From Enteractinococcus helveticum (GTDB lineage Bacteria > Actinomycetota > Actinomycetes > Actinomycetales > Micrococcaceae), in assembly GCF_020742345.1 (NCBI RefSeq), contig NZ_DYXC01000072.1, positions 124,001 through 188,000 of the forward strand: a stretch of 64,000 nt of DNA, written 5' to 3'. The notes beneath the pieces are model-generated. The model searched no databases. It was given only the letters and a program-made list of their open reading frames with translations, and was not told the origin of the DNA. This document shows positions 43,135 through 52,200 of this stretch, piece after piece (position 1 is the first letter of the stretch; each line of letters opens with the position of its first letter). The position numbers were made by a program, and so were the translations under genes.

Positions 43135-44225
43135 GCGAGCACATTCCTGGTCTCCTATGGCTGATCGTTTTGCTGGCCGGCAATGCGTTCTTCGTCGCCG
43201 GTGAGTTTGCGGTCATGGGCGCACGCCGAGCACAAATTGAACCTCGAGTTGAAGACGGCTCCAAGCTTGCCAAATACGCCCTGTTTGCTATGGAACACGT
43301 CACTGATATTCTAGCCATCTGTCAGCTGGGCATCACGGTGTGTTCGCTGTTGATCTTGAACGTGTCCGAGCCGGCAATCGCCTATATTTTTGCCGTTCCA
43401 CTGGAAGAACTGGGCATCGACCCAGCATTTGCCGGCACGATTGCGTTCATCCTGGCACTAGTTATCGTGACCTTCTTGCACGTCACTTTTGGCGAAATGG
43501 TGCCAAAGAACGCTTCGGTCAGTATCGCTGATCGGGCCGTGCTCGTCTTGGCGCCACCGTTGGTGTTGCTGGAAAAGGTCTTTCGTCCGGTCATCCGCAT
43601 TCTCAACTGGTCAGCCAACATTATTTTGCGACTGTTCCGGGTTGAACCCAAGCAGGAAGTGACTTCCACCTATACCCTCGAAGAGGTCCAATCCATTGTT
43701 GAGGAATCACAACGTACTGGTCTGGTTGATGATCAAACCGGGTTGCTGTCCGGTGCGCTGAGTTTCTCAGATGTGCCAGCGAGTGAAGTGATGGTACCGA
43801 TTGATCAGATCGTCTCGATCGACTCGATGGCTACTCCAGAGGATTTTGACGAAGCCGTCCGTAAAACTGGATTGTCTCGACTCGTCGTCGAAGACTCATC
43901 CGATAACACTCTGATCGGATATCTGCACATCAAAGACCTGATGTCGATTCCGAGTGAACGCTATACCGCCCCGATCCCGGTCAACCGTATACGTTCGATG
44001 GTTAACGTCACGGTGGATAAGCCGATTGACGACACCCTGACGGTTATGCAGCGTATTGGCGTGCACATGGCCCGCGTGCAGGACACCAACGGTATAACTG
44101 TGGGAATCTTGTTCTTAGAAGATGTTATCGAAGTGTTGGTTGGCGAGATCCGCGATATCACCCAGTTGCAACGTGTCAATATTCGTCAACAAATGGGCAA
44201 GGCCGGGGGAGAATCAGCCCGATAG
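43131..44225 (+). CDS. CNNM/CBS-domain (CorC/HlyC-like) membrane protein 2
   Basis: A 364-residue paralogue of the preceding gene with the CNNM membrane domain (about 1-190), CBS pair (about 215-340, VMVPIDQIVSIDSM; GITVGILFLEDVIEVLVGEI), but no C-terminal CorC/HlyC domain. GTG start after AAGGAGG, overlapping the upstream stop by 4 bases. The two proteins probably form a heteromeric transporter or sensor of divalent cations. The next gene is the zinc operon, 111 bases downstream. Confidence 0.88.
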   Translation: MSEHIPGLLWLIVLLAGNAFFVAGEFAVMGARRAQIEPRVEDGSKLAKYALFAMEHVTDILAICQLGITVCSLLILNVSEPAIAYIFAVPLEELGIDPAFAGTIAFILALVIVTFLHVTFGEMVPKNASVSIADRAVLVLAPPLVLLEKVFRPVIRILNWSANIILRLFRVEPKQEVTSTYTLEEVQSIVEESQRTGLVDDQTGLLSGALSFSDVPASEVMVPIDQIVSIDSMATPEDFDEAVRKTGLSRLVVEDSSDNTLIGYLHIKDLMSIPSERYTAPIPVNRIRSMVNVTVDKPIDDTLTVMQRIGVHMARVQDTNGITVGILFLEDVIEVLVGEIRDITQLQRVNIRQQMGKAGGESAR

Positions 44226-44246
44226 ACGCCTAGTCCGGCACGATTA

Positions 44247-44275
44247 TTGCTAATGCGAATGATTTGCATTAGTGT
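44247..44275 (+). promoter_or_regulatory. Zur-type operator within znu promoter
   Basis: TAATGCGAAT-G-ATTTGCATTA (44251-44271) is a 21-base palindrome with one mismatched pair, extended by C-G at each end. It overlaps a promoter with TTGCTA (44247-44252), a 17-base spacer and TAGTGT (44270-44275), so a bound repressor would block polymerase. Its AAT-G-ATT core agrees with actinobacterial Zur boxes, and a Fur-family gene closes the cluster. Confidence 0.82.
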
Positions 44276-44336
44276 GTGGTGGTGGACGTCGAAGACTCGA
44301 CGTTGCCTCATTCCCGCTTTTCTCAAAGGAATCTCG

Positions 44337-45320
44337 ATGCATACACCCCCTAAGCGCACTCTGACGGTCGCGGCAATGCTGTCGGTGTTCGGATTGGCAC
44401 TGTCGGCCTGTAGCTCCGGATCCGGCGATGACGATGCAGCTGCAAACGCCACTGCCACAGTTGTCGCCACGACTACCCAGGTGGGATCAGTTGCTGGCCA
44501 GGTGACCGAGTGCGCCGACGGCCACACCCAGGTGTTGATGAGCCCCGGAGACGATCCGCACCAATTTGAAGCCTCCAGTGCTCAAATAGCTGACATGATC
44601 TCTGCTGACCTGGTGGTGACCAATGGTCTGGGCTTGGAGTCGTCAATGCAAGGCTCGATCGATAACGCCGTGACCGACGGTGCCGAGGTCTTTGAACTCG
44701 CCCCGCAACTGGATCCGCTACCCCTGGAAGAGCACCACGACCACGATCATGAGGCAGAACACGGTGCAGAAGACAGTGCAGACGAGCATGATCACGGCGC
44801 GCAGGATCCACACATTTGGATGGATGTATCCCGGATGGCTCAAGGCGCTGAGTTGATTGGGGCTAAGCTTGCCGAGGTGACCGGCGATGACACCTATACC
44901 TCATGCGGTACCGAAGTTGCTGAAGAGCTGCGCGACGTCGATGCACAAATTGCGACAACCCTTGCCGATGTTGAATCCGCACGCCTGGTTACCGACCACG
45001 CAGCCTATGGCTACTTTGCTGACCGTTACGGCGTCCAAATTGAAGGTGTGGTCATTCCAGGCGGTTCAACCGATGGGGAGCCTTCATCTCAAGATCTTGC
45101 TCAACTGACTCAGTTGCTCAAGGACGAAGGTGCCGATGCGTTGGTGACCTCGAAATCCAATACGAATCGAATGATTCAGGCCTTAGCAGAGGAAACCGGC
45201 GGTACTATTCCGGTGGTTGAACTCTATGAATCTGCAGTTGGGGAACCTGGCTCCCAGGCAGAAACCTATCAACAAGCGATGCTGTATAACGCTGAAGCCC
45301 TGGCCGAGGCCCTAAACTAA
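44337..45320 (+). CDS. znuA: Zinc ABC transporter, substrate-binding lipoprotein
   Basis: A 327-residue cluster A-I solute-binding protein. The N-terminus is a lipoprotein signal (lipobox LALSAC, Cys25). A His/Asp/Glu-rich loop (about 125-155, HHDHDHEAEH and DEHDHG) is the mark of zinc-binding ZnuA-type proteins. Metal-site residues lie in DPHQFE, DPHIWMD and the TDHAAYGYF segment. The ATG (44337) has AAAGGA upstream; the frame extends 30 codons into the promoter and Zur box and is not used. First gene of znuA-znuB-znuC. Confidence 0.93.
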   Translation: MHTPPKRTLTVAAMLSVFGLALSACSSGSGDDDAAANATATVVATTTQVGSVAGQVTECADGHTQVLMSPGDDPHQFEASSAQIADMISADLVVTNGLGLESSMQGSIDNAVTDGAEVFELAPQLDPLPLEEHHDHDHEAEHGAEDSADEHDHGAQDPHIWMDVSRMAQGAELIGAKLAEVTGDDTYTSCGTEVAEELRDVDAQIATTLADVESARLVTDHAAYGYFADRYGVQIEGVVIPGGSTDGEPSSQDLAQLTQLLKDEGADALVTSKSNTNRMIQALAEETGGTIPVVELYESAVGEPGSQAETYQQAMLYNAEALAEALN

Positions 45321-45351
45321 CCATGCAGATCTACAGGAAGGATGCCAAGTA

Positions 45352-46224
45352 GTGGAGTTACTGAACTGGGTGGTCGAACCATTCCAGGCTGGCTTTCAAA
45401 TCCGAGCCCTGCTCGGAGGACTCTTGGCTGCTGTGATGTCGAGTTTCGTGGGTGTCTGGCTGGTGCTGCGCGGAATGAGCTTTTTTGGCGACGCTTTTGT
45501 TCACGGTGTGGTCCCCGGTATTGCTGCAGCCGTGCTATTCGGCTTCTCACCCTATCTTGGGGCGGCGCTGGCAGCGACCGTTATGGTCAGTCTGATGGAG
45601 CTGATCTACCGGACCACCAGCCTCAAAGAAGACACCGCCATTGGCTTGTTATTCGTCGGCATGATGGCACTGGGCGTCGTCGTGATTTCCCGTGCCGACA
45701 GCTTCCAAGGTTCGTTGACGGCCATCTTATTCGGTGACGCGCTGGGGGTCAGCTGGACTGATATTCAAATGCAACTGGTGTTTGTGATCGGCGTTGGCGT
45801 GGTCTCGCTGTTGTTATACCGGCCATTGATGGCACTGTCATTTTCCCCAGATAAAGCCGAGGCACTGGGAATGCGCCCACAGCTGACGCACTGGTTGTTA
45901 TTGATGATGATCGCTGCGGCAGTCATCGGATCCTTCCAAGCCGTGGGGACATTATTGGTGCTTGGGTTACTCATTGGCCCGGCCGCCACGGCCGCATTAA
46001 TTACCCGCACCGTGCCCAGGATGATTCTGGCGTCGCTAGTCATTGGCGTGGTGTCTGTTACTGTTGGATTGATATTCAGTTACCATCTGGGAACTGCCGC
46101 GGGCGCCTCCATGGCCTTGGTCGCGATCGTGGGATTCTTCCTAGTGTTGCTGATCCGAGAACTCACCGGTGCAATTCACCGACGTCGCCGAAACGCGACT
46201 TTTGCTAAGCAAGGAGCCTCATGA
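45352..46224 (+). CDS. znuB: Zinc ABC transporter, permease
   Basis: A 290-residue ABC-3 family permease with about eight membrane helices (from GLLAAVMSSFVGVWLVLRGM to GASMALVAIVGFFLVLLI) and the family segment EDTAIGLLFVGMMALGVVVI. GTG start with AGGAAGG upstream, 31 bases after znuA. It overlaps the ATPase gene by 4 bases. A basic C-terminal tail is present. Confidence 0.92.
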   Translation: MELLNWVVEPFQAGFQIRALLGGLLAAVMSSFVGVWLVLRGMSFFGDAFVHGVVPGIAAAVLFGFSPYLGAALAATVMVSLMELIYRTTSLKEDTAIGLLFVGMMALGVVVISRADSFQGSLTAILFGDALGVSWTDIQMQLVFVIGVGVVSLLLYRPLMALSFSPDKAEALGMRPQLTHWLLLMMIAAAVIGSFQAVGTLLVLGLLIGPAATAALITRTVPRMILASLVIGVVSVTVGLIFSYHLGTAAGASMALVAIVGFFLVLLIRELTGAIHRRRRNATFAKQGAS

Positions 46225-47048
46225 TTCTCGTAGAAGGCCACGACATTGTGTTATATCGTGGATCCCACCGAGCCGTTTCGGCGTCCAGTTTCACTATCCC
46301 GCAGGGCAAAATTACCGCCGTCATCGGGCCGAATGGCTCGGGCAAGACCACCTTGCTGCAGGCCATTGCCGGGATCCTGTCGCCCAGTGCCGGAGAAATC
46401 CGCGTCATGGGCAAGCCGGTGAAAGAGGTCAAACAAGACATCTCATTTGTCATGCAGTCGGTAGTGTTTCCTACGGGCACGCCCATCACCGTTAAAGATG
46501 TCGTGTCAATGGGCCGGTACGCCCAGCGCGGCTGGTTTGGCATGTTCCGTTCGGATGACCGCTCGGCCATCAATTACGCAATGAATGTCATGAACGTCAC
46601 GGATCTCAAACACCGGCACCTGGAAGAACTCTCCGGTGGACAACGGCAACGCGTCTATGTGGCCCAGGGTATTGCTCAAGGCCATGAGATTCTGGTGTTA
46701 GATGAACCGATGACCGGCCTGGATCTGACCTCAATGCGCATCATCGACGACGTCATCCACGCCGAGGTAGAAGAACACGGCCACTCGGTCATTTTGACCA
46801 CCCATGACCTGGATGAAGCCGCCGCCGCAGATCACGTGATTCTGATGGACGGTAAAATCATCGCTGCCGGAGCACCGGCAGATGTCCTGACGCGCGAAAA
46901 CCTCGAAACCGCTTACGGATTGGGCAGTCTGCACGAGCCGGCCGAGGTCAATGGCACAACTGTAGTGGAACTACCCGAATGCACGGCCGAGGGCGATGCA
47001 CACGAGGCCGAAGAACACCCCGCAGGTTACGGTCACCGCAGTATCTAG
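46221..47048 (+). CDS. znuC: Zinc ABC transporter, ATP-binding protein
   Basis: A 275-residue ABC ATPase with Walker A GPNGSGKTT (about 36-44), signature LSGGQRQRVYVAQG, Walker B ILVLDEPMTG and switch TTHDLDEA. The C-terminal 40 residues are rich in Glu and His (EGDAHEAEEHPAGYGHRS), which may bind zinc, as is common in zinc-system ATPases. It begins within the znuB stop (ATGA). Its end converges on the Zur-type regulator gene. Confidence 0.92.
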   Translation: MILVEGHDIVLYRGSHRAVSASSFTIPQGKITAVIGPNGSGKTTLLQAIAGILSPSAGEIRVMGKPVKEVKQDISFVMQSVVFPTGTPITVKDVVSMGRYAQRGWFGMFRSDDRSAINYAMNVMNVTDLKHRHLEELSGGQRQRVYVAQGIAQGHEILVLDEPMTGLDLTSMRIIDDVIHAEVEEHGHSVILTTHDLDEAAAADHVILMDGKIIAAGAPADVLTRENLETAYGLGSLHEPAEVNGTTVVELPECTAEGDAHEAEEHPAGYGHRSI

Positions 47049-47058
47049 CAGCTAGCTT

Positions 47059-47079
47059 CTAGCCACCGCTGGTGGTTAG
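47059..47079. terminator. Weak hairpin between znuC and zur
   Basis: CTAGCCACC (47059-47067) pairs with GGTGGTTAG (47071-47079) with one G-T wobble and loop GCT. No T-run follows on either strand, and it overlaps the zur stop codon, so termination is doubtful. Confidence 0.3.
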
Positions 47080-47519
47080 GCGCCAGCTTGTGCACATTGT
47101 GGGCACAGCCCGTAAATTTCTAGGGTGTGATTAACGTCGGTGTAACCGAACTCTGCGCCGACGTGATTGGCCCATTGCTCAATCTTCGGGGCCTCAATCT
47201 CCTGGGTTGCCCGACAGTTGCGGCACACGAGGTGATGGTGGTGTCCGGTCGAGACGCACTTCCGAAACAGGGTTTGGCCGTCATCCAACGCCAGAATGTC
47301 GACGACGCCGTCTTCCACCTGGGCTTGTAGCACCCGATACACTGTTGCAAGCGAGACTGTCCTGCCCGATTCGGCTACTGACTGGTGGACTTGTTGAGCC
47401 GATAAGAAGTCCGTACTTTGATCTAGGATCGCATCGATAGCCTGCTTCTGCCAGGTATTGCGGGTGCGAGGCCGGGGCGATGAAGCTGACGACATGCTGG
47501 TAATTTCCCCTTCTGACAT
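47076..47519 (-). CDS. zur: Fur-family regulator, Zur type
   Basis: A 147-residue Fur-family repressor. The winged-helix part (about 20-90; FLSAQQVHQSVAESGRTVSL, then ATVYRVLQAQVEDGVVD) is followed by a dimerisation/metal domain with GHHHHLVCRNC and CPQC (two CxxC pairs of the structural zinc site). Its place at the end of the zinc uptake operon, and the Zur-like palindrome before znuA, identify it as the zinc regulator. It could start at ATG 47519 or 47495 (eight residues less). A TACACT -10 element lies about 16 bases upstream of the first ATG. Confidence 0.88.
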   Translation of the reverse strand: MSEGEITSMSSASSPRPRTRNTWQKQAIDAILDQSTDFLSAQQVHQSVAESGRTVSLATVYRVLQAQVEDGVVDILALDDGQTLFRKCVSTGHHHHLVCRNCRATQEIEAPKIEQWANHVGAEFGYTDVNHTLEIYGLCPQCAQAGA

Positions 47520-47709
47520 GATGCACTCGGCCTACAGTGTAGCAAGGAAGCACCAGCTGCCGAAGAGTTCGATCATTCAATGCGTCAACCGTGCAATCGA
47601 ACTCTGCCCGAGCTATTGTGGAGGATGTGAAAAATCCGCAGCGAACTGGCACACTCCGTGTCACACAAAACGATGGACCGTTCCGTGCCAACCGTGTTGG
47701 AGGCGCTCA

Positions 47710-48699
47710 GTGACAAATCACCCCGTATTGGTCAGCGTTGATGTGTTGGCCGCCTGGATGGGCTTGGATCGCACCGACCACAGCCTGCCCGATAAACACA
47801 CTTTAGAAGTGCGCACCCGACTCCTGGCCGATCAGCTCCCTGCCCAACCCGAAGGTTTTGTCGCCCCTACGCCGGTGCCGGAACTCGGCAGACTGGTGAT
47901 CTGGGATGTTCGCTGGTCAGCTACTGATCCAACGCAAAATCATGAGGCCTACCGTCAGGGGCATATTGCCGGAGCCGTGTATGTTTCGATGACCAGCCAC
48001 CTGGCCGGACACGGCGCTCCTGCCGCCGGCCGGCACCCGCTGCCGGATCCTGCCAAATTCACCGACGCGGTGCGCATGCTGGGACTCAACGATGGCGATA
48101 CCGTGGTCATCTACGATGCGGTGGCTTCCGCGGCTGCCGCTCGCGCCTGGTGGCTCCTACGCTATGCGGGCAAAAAGGAAGTTTATGTGCTTGATGGCGG
48201 CCTGGACGCCTGGCGCAATGCCGATCTGCCACTGCACGCCGGGGAAGTCCTACCGCGCATTGGTTCGGCCTACCTGTCTTGGGGCAAGATGCCGGTGGTT
48301 GATACTGACCAGGTCCCCGAATTCGTCCATAACCATGGCATCCTGCTGGATGCCCGAGCCCTTGAACGCTACACAGGACAACACGAACCCCTCGACCCGG
48401 TGGCCGGGCATATTCCCTCGGCGCTGTCGGCCCCTGGAGCAGACCTGACCGATGCCACGGGGCGTTTCCTACCGGCAGCACAATTACGCGACTACTTTGC
48501 CCGCCATGGGGTCCAACCCGAATCCGCCGTCACCGCCTATTGCGGTTCCGGGGTCACCGCCTCAAAAACCGTGCTGGGACTGGCCTTGGCTGGGTTTGAC
48601 GGGGCCCTGTACCCGGGCTCCTGGTCGGCCTGGTCCTCCTCGCGCGATCGTCCGATCGCCACCGGTGAAGCCCCCGGAGACATGCCTACCGACCTCTAG
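47710..48699 (+). CDS. Sulfurtransferase (two-rhodanese type)
   Basis: A 329-residue protein with two rhodanese modules (about 40-185 and 200-325). The N-terminal module is structural (VIWDVRWSATDP; GHIAGAVYVSM) and the C-terminal one carries the active cysteine in YCGSGVTAS. The layout fits thiosulfate or 3-mercaptopyruvate sulfurtransferases (SseA type), which move sulfane sulfur. GTG start with TTGGAGG upstream; the frame continues far upstream but across the zur promoter, without resemblance. It is divergent from zur. Confidence 0.87.
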   Translation: MTNHPVLVSVDVLAAWMGLDRTDHSLPDKHTLEVRTRLLADQLPAQPEGFVAPTPVPELGRLVIWDVRWSATDPTQNHEAYRQGHIAGAVYVSMTSHLAGHGAPAAGRHPLPDPAKFTDAVRMLGLNDGDTVVIYDAVASAAAARAWWLLRYAGKKEVYVLDGGLDAWRNADLPLHAGEVLPRIGSAYLSWGKMPVVDTDQVPEFVHNHGILLDARALERYTGQHEPLDPVAGHIPSALSAPGADLTDATGRFLPAAQLRDYFARHGVQPESAVTAYCGSGVTASKTVLGLALAGFDGALYPGSWSAWSSSRDRPIATGEAPGDMPTDL

Positions 48700-48781
48700 A
48701 GCCACACCTGTGAGCTTTTGGCCGCGGGGTTACTAGACTGGCGGCGGAAACATACTGTTGTCTTCGTATACAGGAGAGCTC

Positions 48782-49210
48782 ATGGCTACAATTTTTACCC
48801 AAATTATTGACGGCGACATCCCCGGTCGCTTCATCTGGCAAGACGATAAATGCGTGGCGTTTTTAGACATCAACCCGTTGTCTTATGGGCACACCCTGGT
48901 GGTCCCACGTCAAGAAGTCGATATGTGGACCGGCGTGGATGAAGACCTCAATGCTCACCTTTACACGGTCGCCTCGCGGATTGGTGCTGCTCAGGTAGCC
49001 GGGCTGGGAGCCACACGAGCCGGGATGATGATCGCCGGCTATGAGGTTCCACATCTGCACTTGCACGTCTTCCCGACCCAATCCTTGGCGGATTTTGATC
49101 TGCGCAGGGTCATGCGCGAACCGGACCAAGAGAAAATGGACAAGGCCGCAACCGACTTGCGTGCCGCACTGCGTGACGCAGGCTACGGCGAATTCGTTCC
49201 AGCAGACTAA
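48782..49210 (+). CDS. HIT-family nucleotide-binding protein
   Basis: A 142-residue HIT protein with the histidine triad HLHLHVF (His91, His93, His95) and the family N-terminus TIFTQIIDGDIPGRFIWQDD. HIT proteins hydrolyse or transfer nucleotidyl groups from purine nucleotides; the substrate here is unknown. The ATG at 48782 has AGGAGAG upstream, preferred over an earlier in-frame start. It overlaps the end of hrpA by 4 bases in convergent orientation. Confidence 0.93.
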   Translation: MATIFTQIIDGDIPGRFIWQDDKCVAFLDINPLSYGHTLVVPRQEVDMWTGVDEDLNAHLYTVASRIGAAQVAGLGATRAGMMIAGYEVPHLHLHVFPTQSLADFDLRRVMREPDQEKMDKAATDLRAALRDAGYGEFVPAD

Positions 49211-52200
49211 CGCACTGCGGCTGCCGCGGATTTGATGGCCTGCCGCAAACGTTTTTCACTCACACTGGAAGCGGTGCCCAATTCTTGGGCAAATAGCGAT
49301 ACCCGTAGTTCTTGGAGCAACCAAAAGATCTGTTGAATTGCCGCCGGTGTGGGAACGCCTGCGGGGGCCTGGGTTTTCAGGTCCTCGTAGGCTTGTTCTA
49401 ACTCCTGCACGACCTGCATATTCAATCCATCGCGTTGTAGCGCGCCGCCAGCATCCAGTTTGTCCATGCGCTGGTTCATCGCTTGCAGATAACGGGGCAG
49501 GTGTCGTACTTGCGTCCAGCCGGTGGTTGAAACAAATTTGGGGCCGATCAGCTGGTCATGTTGGGCACGCAAATCAGCTGCCGTAGCCGCCAGCGCAAGG
49601 GAACGGATCTTGCGGATCCGACGATCAACCTCTCGCGAGAGGTTCAAGATCTCAGCAACCACAGTCGTGACGTTGAAGGTCGTATCGATGAGTTCTTCGT
49701 GCACCTGTTGCTTCAGCGACTGATAGGCCGAGGCGGTCATTGGCAACGCATCAGGCACCAGGGCATCAATGGCGGTGCGCGTACAGTCTGTCACCAGTGC
49801 TGCACTGTCTTTATAGGGCGAATGAGCAAACGCAAGCTTTTCGGTCGCCGAAAGATGATCCAGAATATAGCGTTGCGGATTGGGCAACTCGGCCTGCAAT
49901 AGCGCTATGATACCGCCACGGTGCACGGCATGTTGCTCGCCCTCGGTTCGCAGGATGACCAACGCTGCCGACGGTGAGGCCTGTTCCTCGGACTGCAGCG
50001 CCGGATAGCCTGTGACGTTCTGATACGCCGTACCCGTCCAAATTGAGGTTTCGACCGTTTCAGGAAGATCCCCGAAATTCCATGCCGTCAGCCCGGTCTG
50101 TGGTGCTAACGACGGCGTTGGAGGCTTCTTTGGCACACCGCGGTGCTGCTGGGGCCGCTTGGGTTGCGGCTTGGCCGCCGGTTGCTCGGATTTCGGCAGC
50201 CGCACTCCGCGTTCTTTGGCCGCTTCGGTCAACGAGGCCGCCAGCGCAGTTTGGTTCCGGCCGGCCAGATCGCGTTGTAAAGCTTGTAAATCATCTCCGG
50301 TGCCCACAATGGCCCCACGCTCATCCACGACCTGAAAGTTGAACCGCAAATGCGGTGGAAGCTTTTCTGGCGCCCAATCATCGGTTCCCACCGGCTGATG
50401 TTTGGTTTGACGTAAAAAGGTCCCCAACTCGGTATAGAAGTGATCGGTAGCCGGGTTAGCGGCGGCCTCCAGATGCTCAGCAGCAGCTTGGGCAGTATTG
50501 GGAGCCGGTACCAGGTGTTTGCGGATTGGCTTGGGTAGTCCTCGAATCAGCGCGGTGATCAACTCGGTGCGCAATCCTGGGATCAGCCAGTCGAAGCGCT
50601 GCTGATCCATGTAGTGCAATAGCGCCAGCGGAATAGTAACCGTCACCCCATCCGTTTGCGGCCCTGGCGGCTGACCGGTGCCTGAGGCATCTTCGCCAAT
50701 GGCCACGACTGGTTTGAACTCATAATGCAGCGGTAATTCCACATCCCCGGTTGGTGTGGGATGCACAAACACGTCGGGAAACTGATCAATGTCGAGATCG
50801 GTGGTCTCAGCCGCCAGCAATTTGGCCGGATCAAAGTCCAATAACTGGGGATCATCGTGGCGCTGTTTGCGCCACCACGAATCGAAATGACGCTGAGAAA
50901 CCGCTTGTTCGGGTATGCGAGCATCATAAAACTCATATAGCGTGTCTTCAGAAACCATCAGGTCACGACGCCGCAGCCGGGTTTCTAGCTCCTCAACCTC
51001 GGCCAAACGTTCCAGGTTGCGCTTGAAAAAGTGATGCCGGGTATTCCACTGGCCTTCAACCAGCGCGTGCCGGATAAATAAGTCTCTGGCGGCTACACGA
51101 TCCACGTTGTAGTAGCGCACCGGCCGATCGGTCACAATGGTGACGCCGTAGACCGTGACCCGTTGTCGCGCCATTGCTGTACCATTGCGGCGAGACCAAT
51201 ACGGTTCCGACGTATGAACTTTGGCAATCGACCCGGCGGCTTGTTCAATCCATTCGGGTTCGACCGCAGCCACCTGGCGAGCCCACAGTCGAGAGGTCTC
51301 CACGAGCTCTGCTGCCATGACAAAATCATGGCGTTGTTTGAATAGCCCTGATCCCGGGAAAACTGCAAAGCGTGATCCGCGGGCGCCCTGGTACTGTTTG
51401 CGACGCTCATCCCACGATCCAATATGTGACAATAACCCGGTCAGCAGCGCCTTATGTACGCCGTCGTGATGGGCCACTGCATCAATGGTTTTTGAACCGG
51501 TCTTGATGCCCACTTCCCGTGCGATCTGGCGCAATTGGCGCACCAGGTCCTGCCATTCGCGCACGCGAAGGTAATTGATATATTCGCGGCGACATAGCTT
51601 GCGGAACTGGTTGCCTGATAATTCGCGTTGTTGTTCATGCAGATAGTTCCACAGGTTCAACAGTGCTGAAAAATCCGATTTCTCATCGGTGAATCGGTTA
51701 TGCAGTTCATCTGCGGCTGCCCGGTGCTCTTCGGGACGCTCGCGTGGATCCTGAATCGTCAACCCGGCGGCAAGAACCAAGAGTTCGGGGACGACGTCAT
51801 AGGTTTCCGCGGCCAAAATCATGCGGCCCAGCCGTGGGGCCACTGGCAGCCGGGCCAGACGGCGGCCCAGGGGAGTGATCGTGCCGGGTGTAAATGTGCG
51901 GGTGACCCGGCGTCCTCCGCGGCCGCGCACTGTGACCGGGTTGCCGGTATTCAATGCGCCCAGTTCGGTCAGGAGCGTGACGCCGTCGGTAATTTGTTTA
52001 TGTTCAGGAGCCTGTAAAAACGGGAAAGCATCGAGTTCTTCTGCGGTGTCGATGATGTTGATCGAAGCCATGTGCAAAATAACCGAGGCTAATGAGGTGC
52101 GCAAAATTTCCGGGTCGGTGAATTCCGGACGTTCGGTGAAGTCCTGTTCGGAATATAACCGGATGGCAATACCCGGGCTGGTGCGTCCGGCCCGCCCGGA

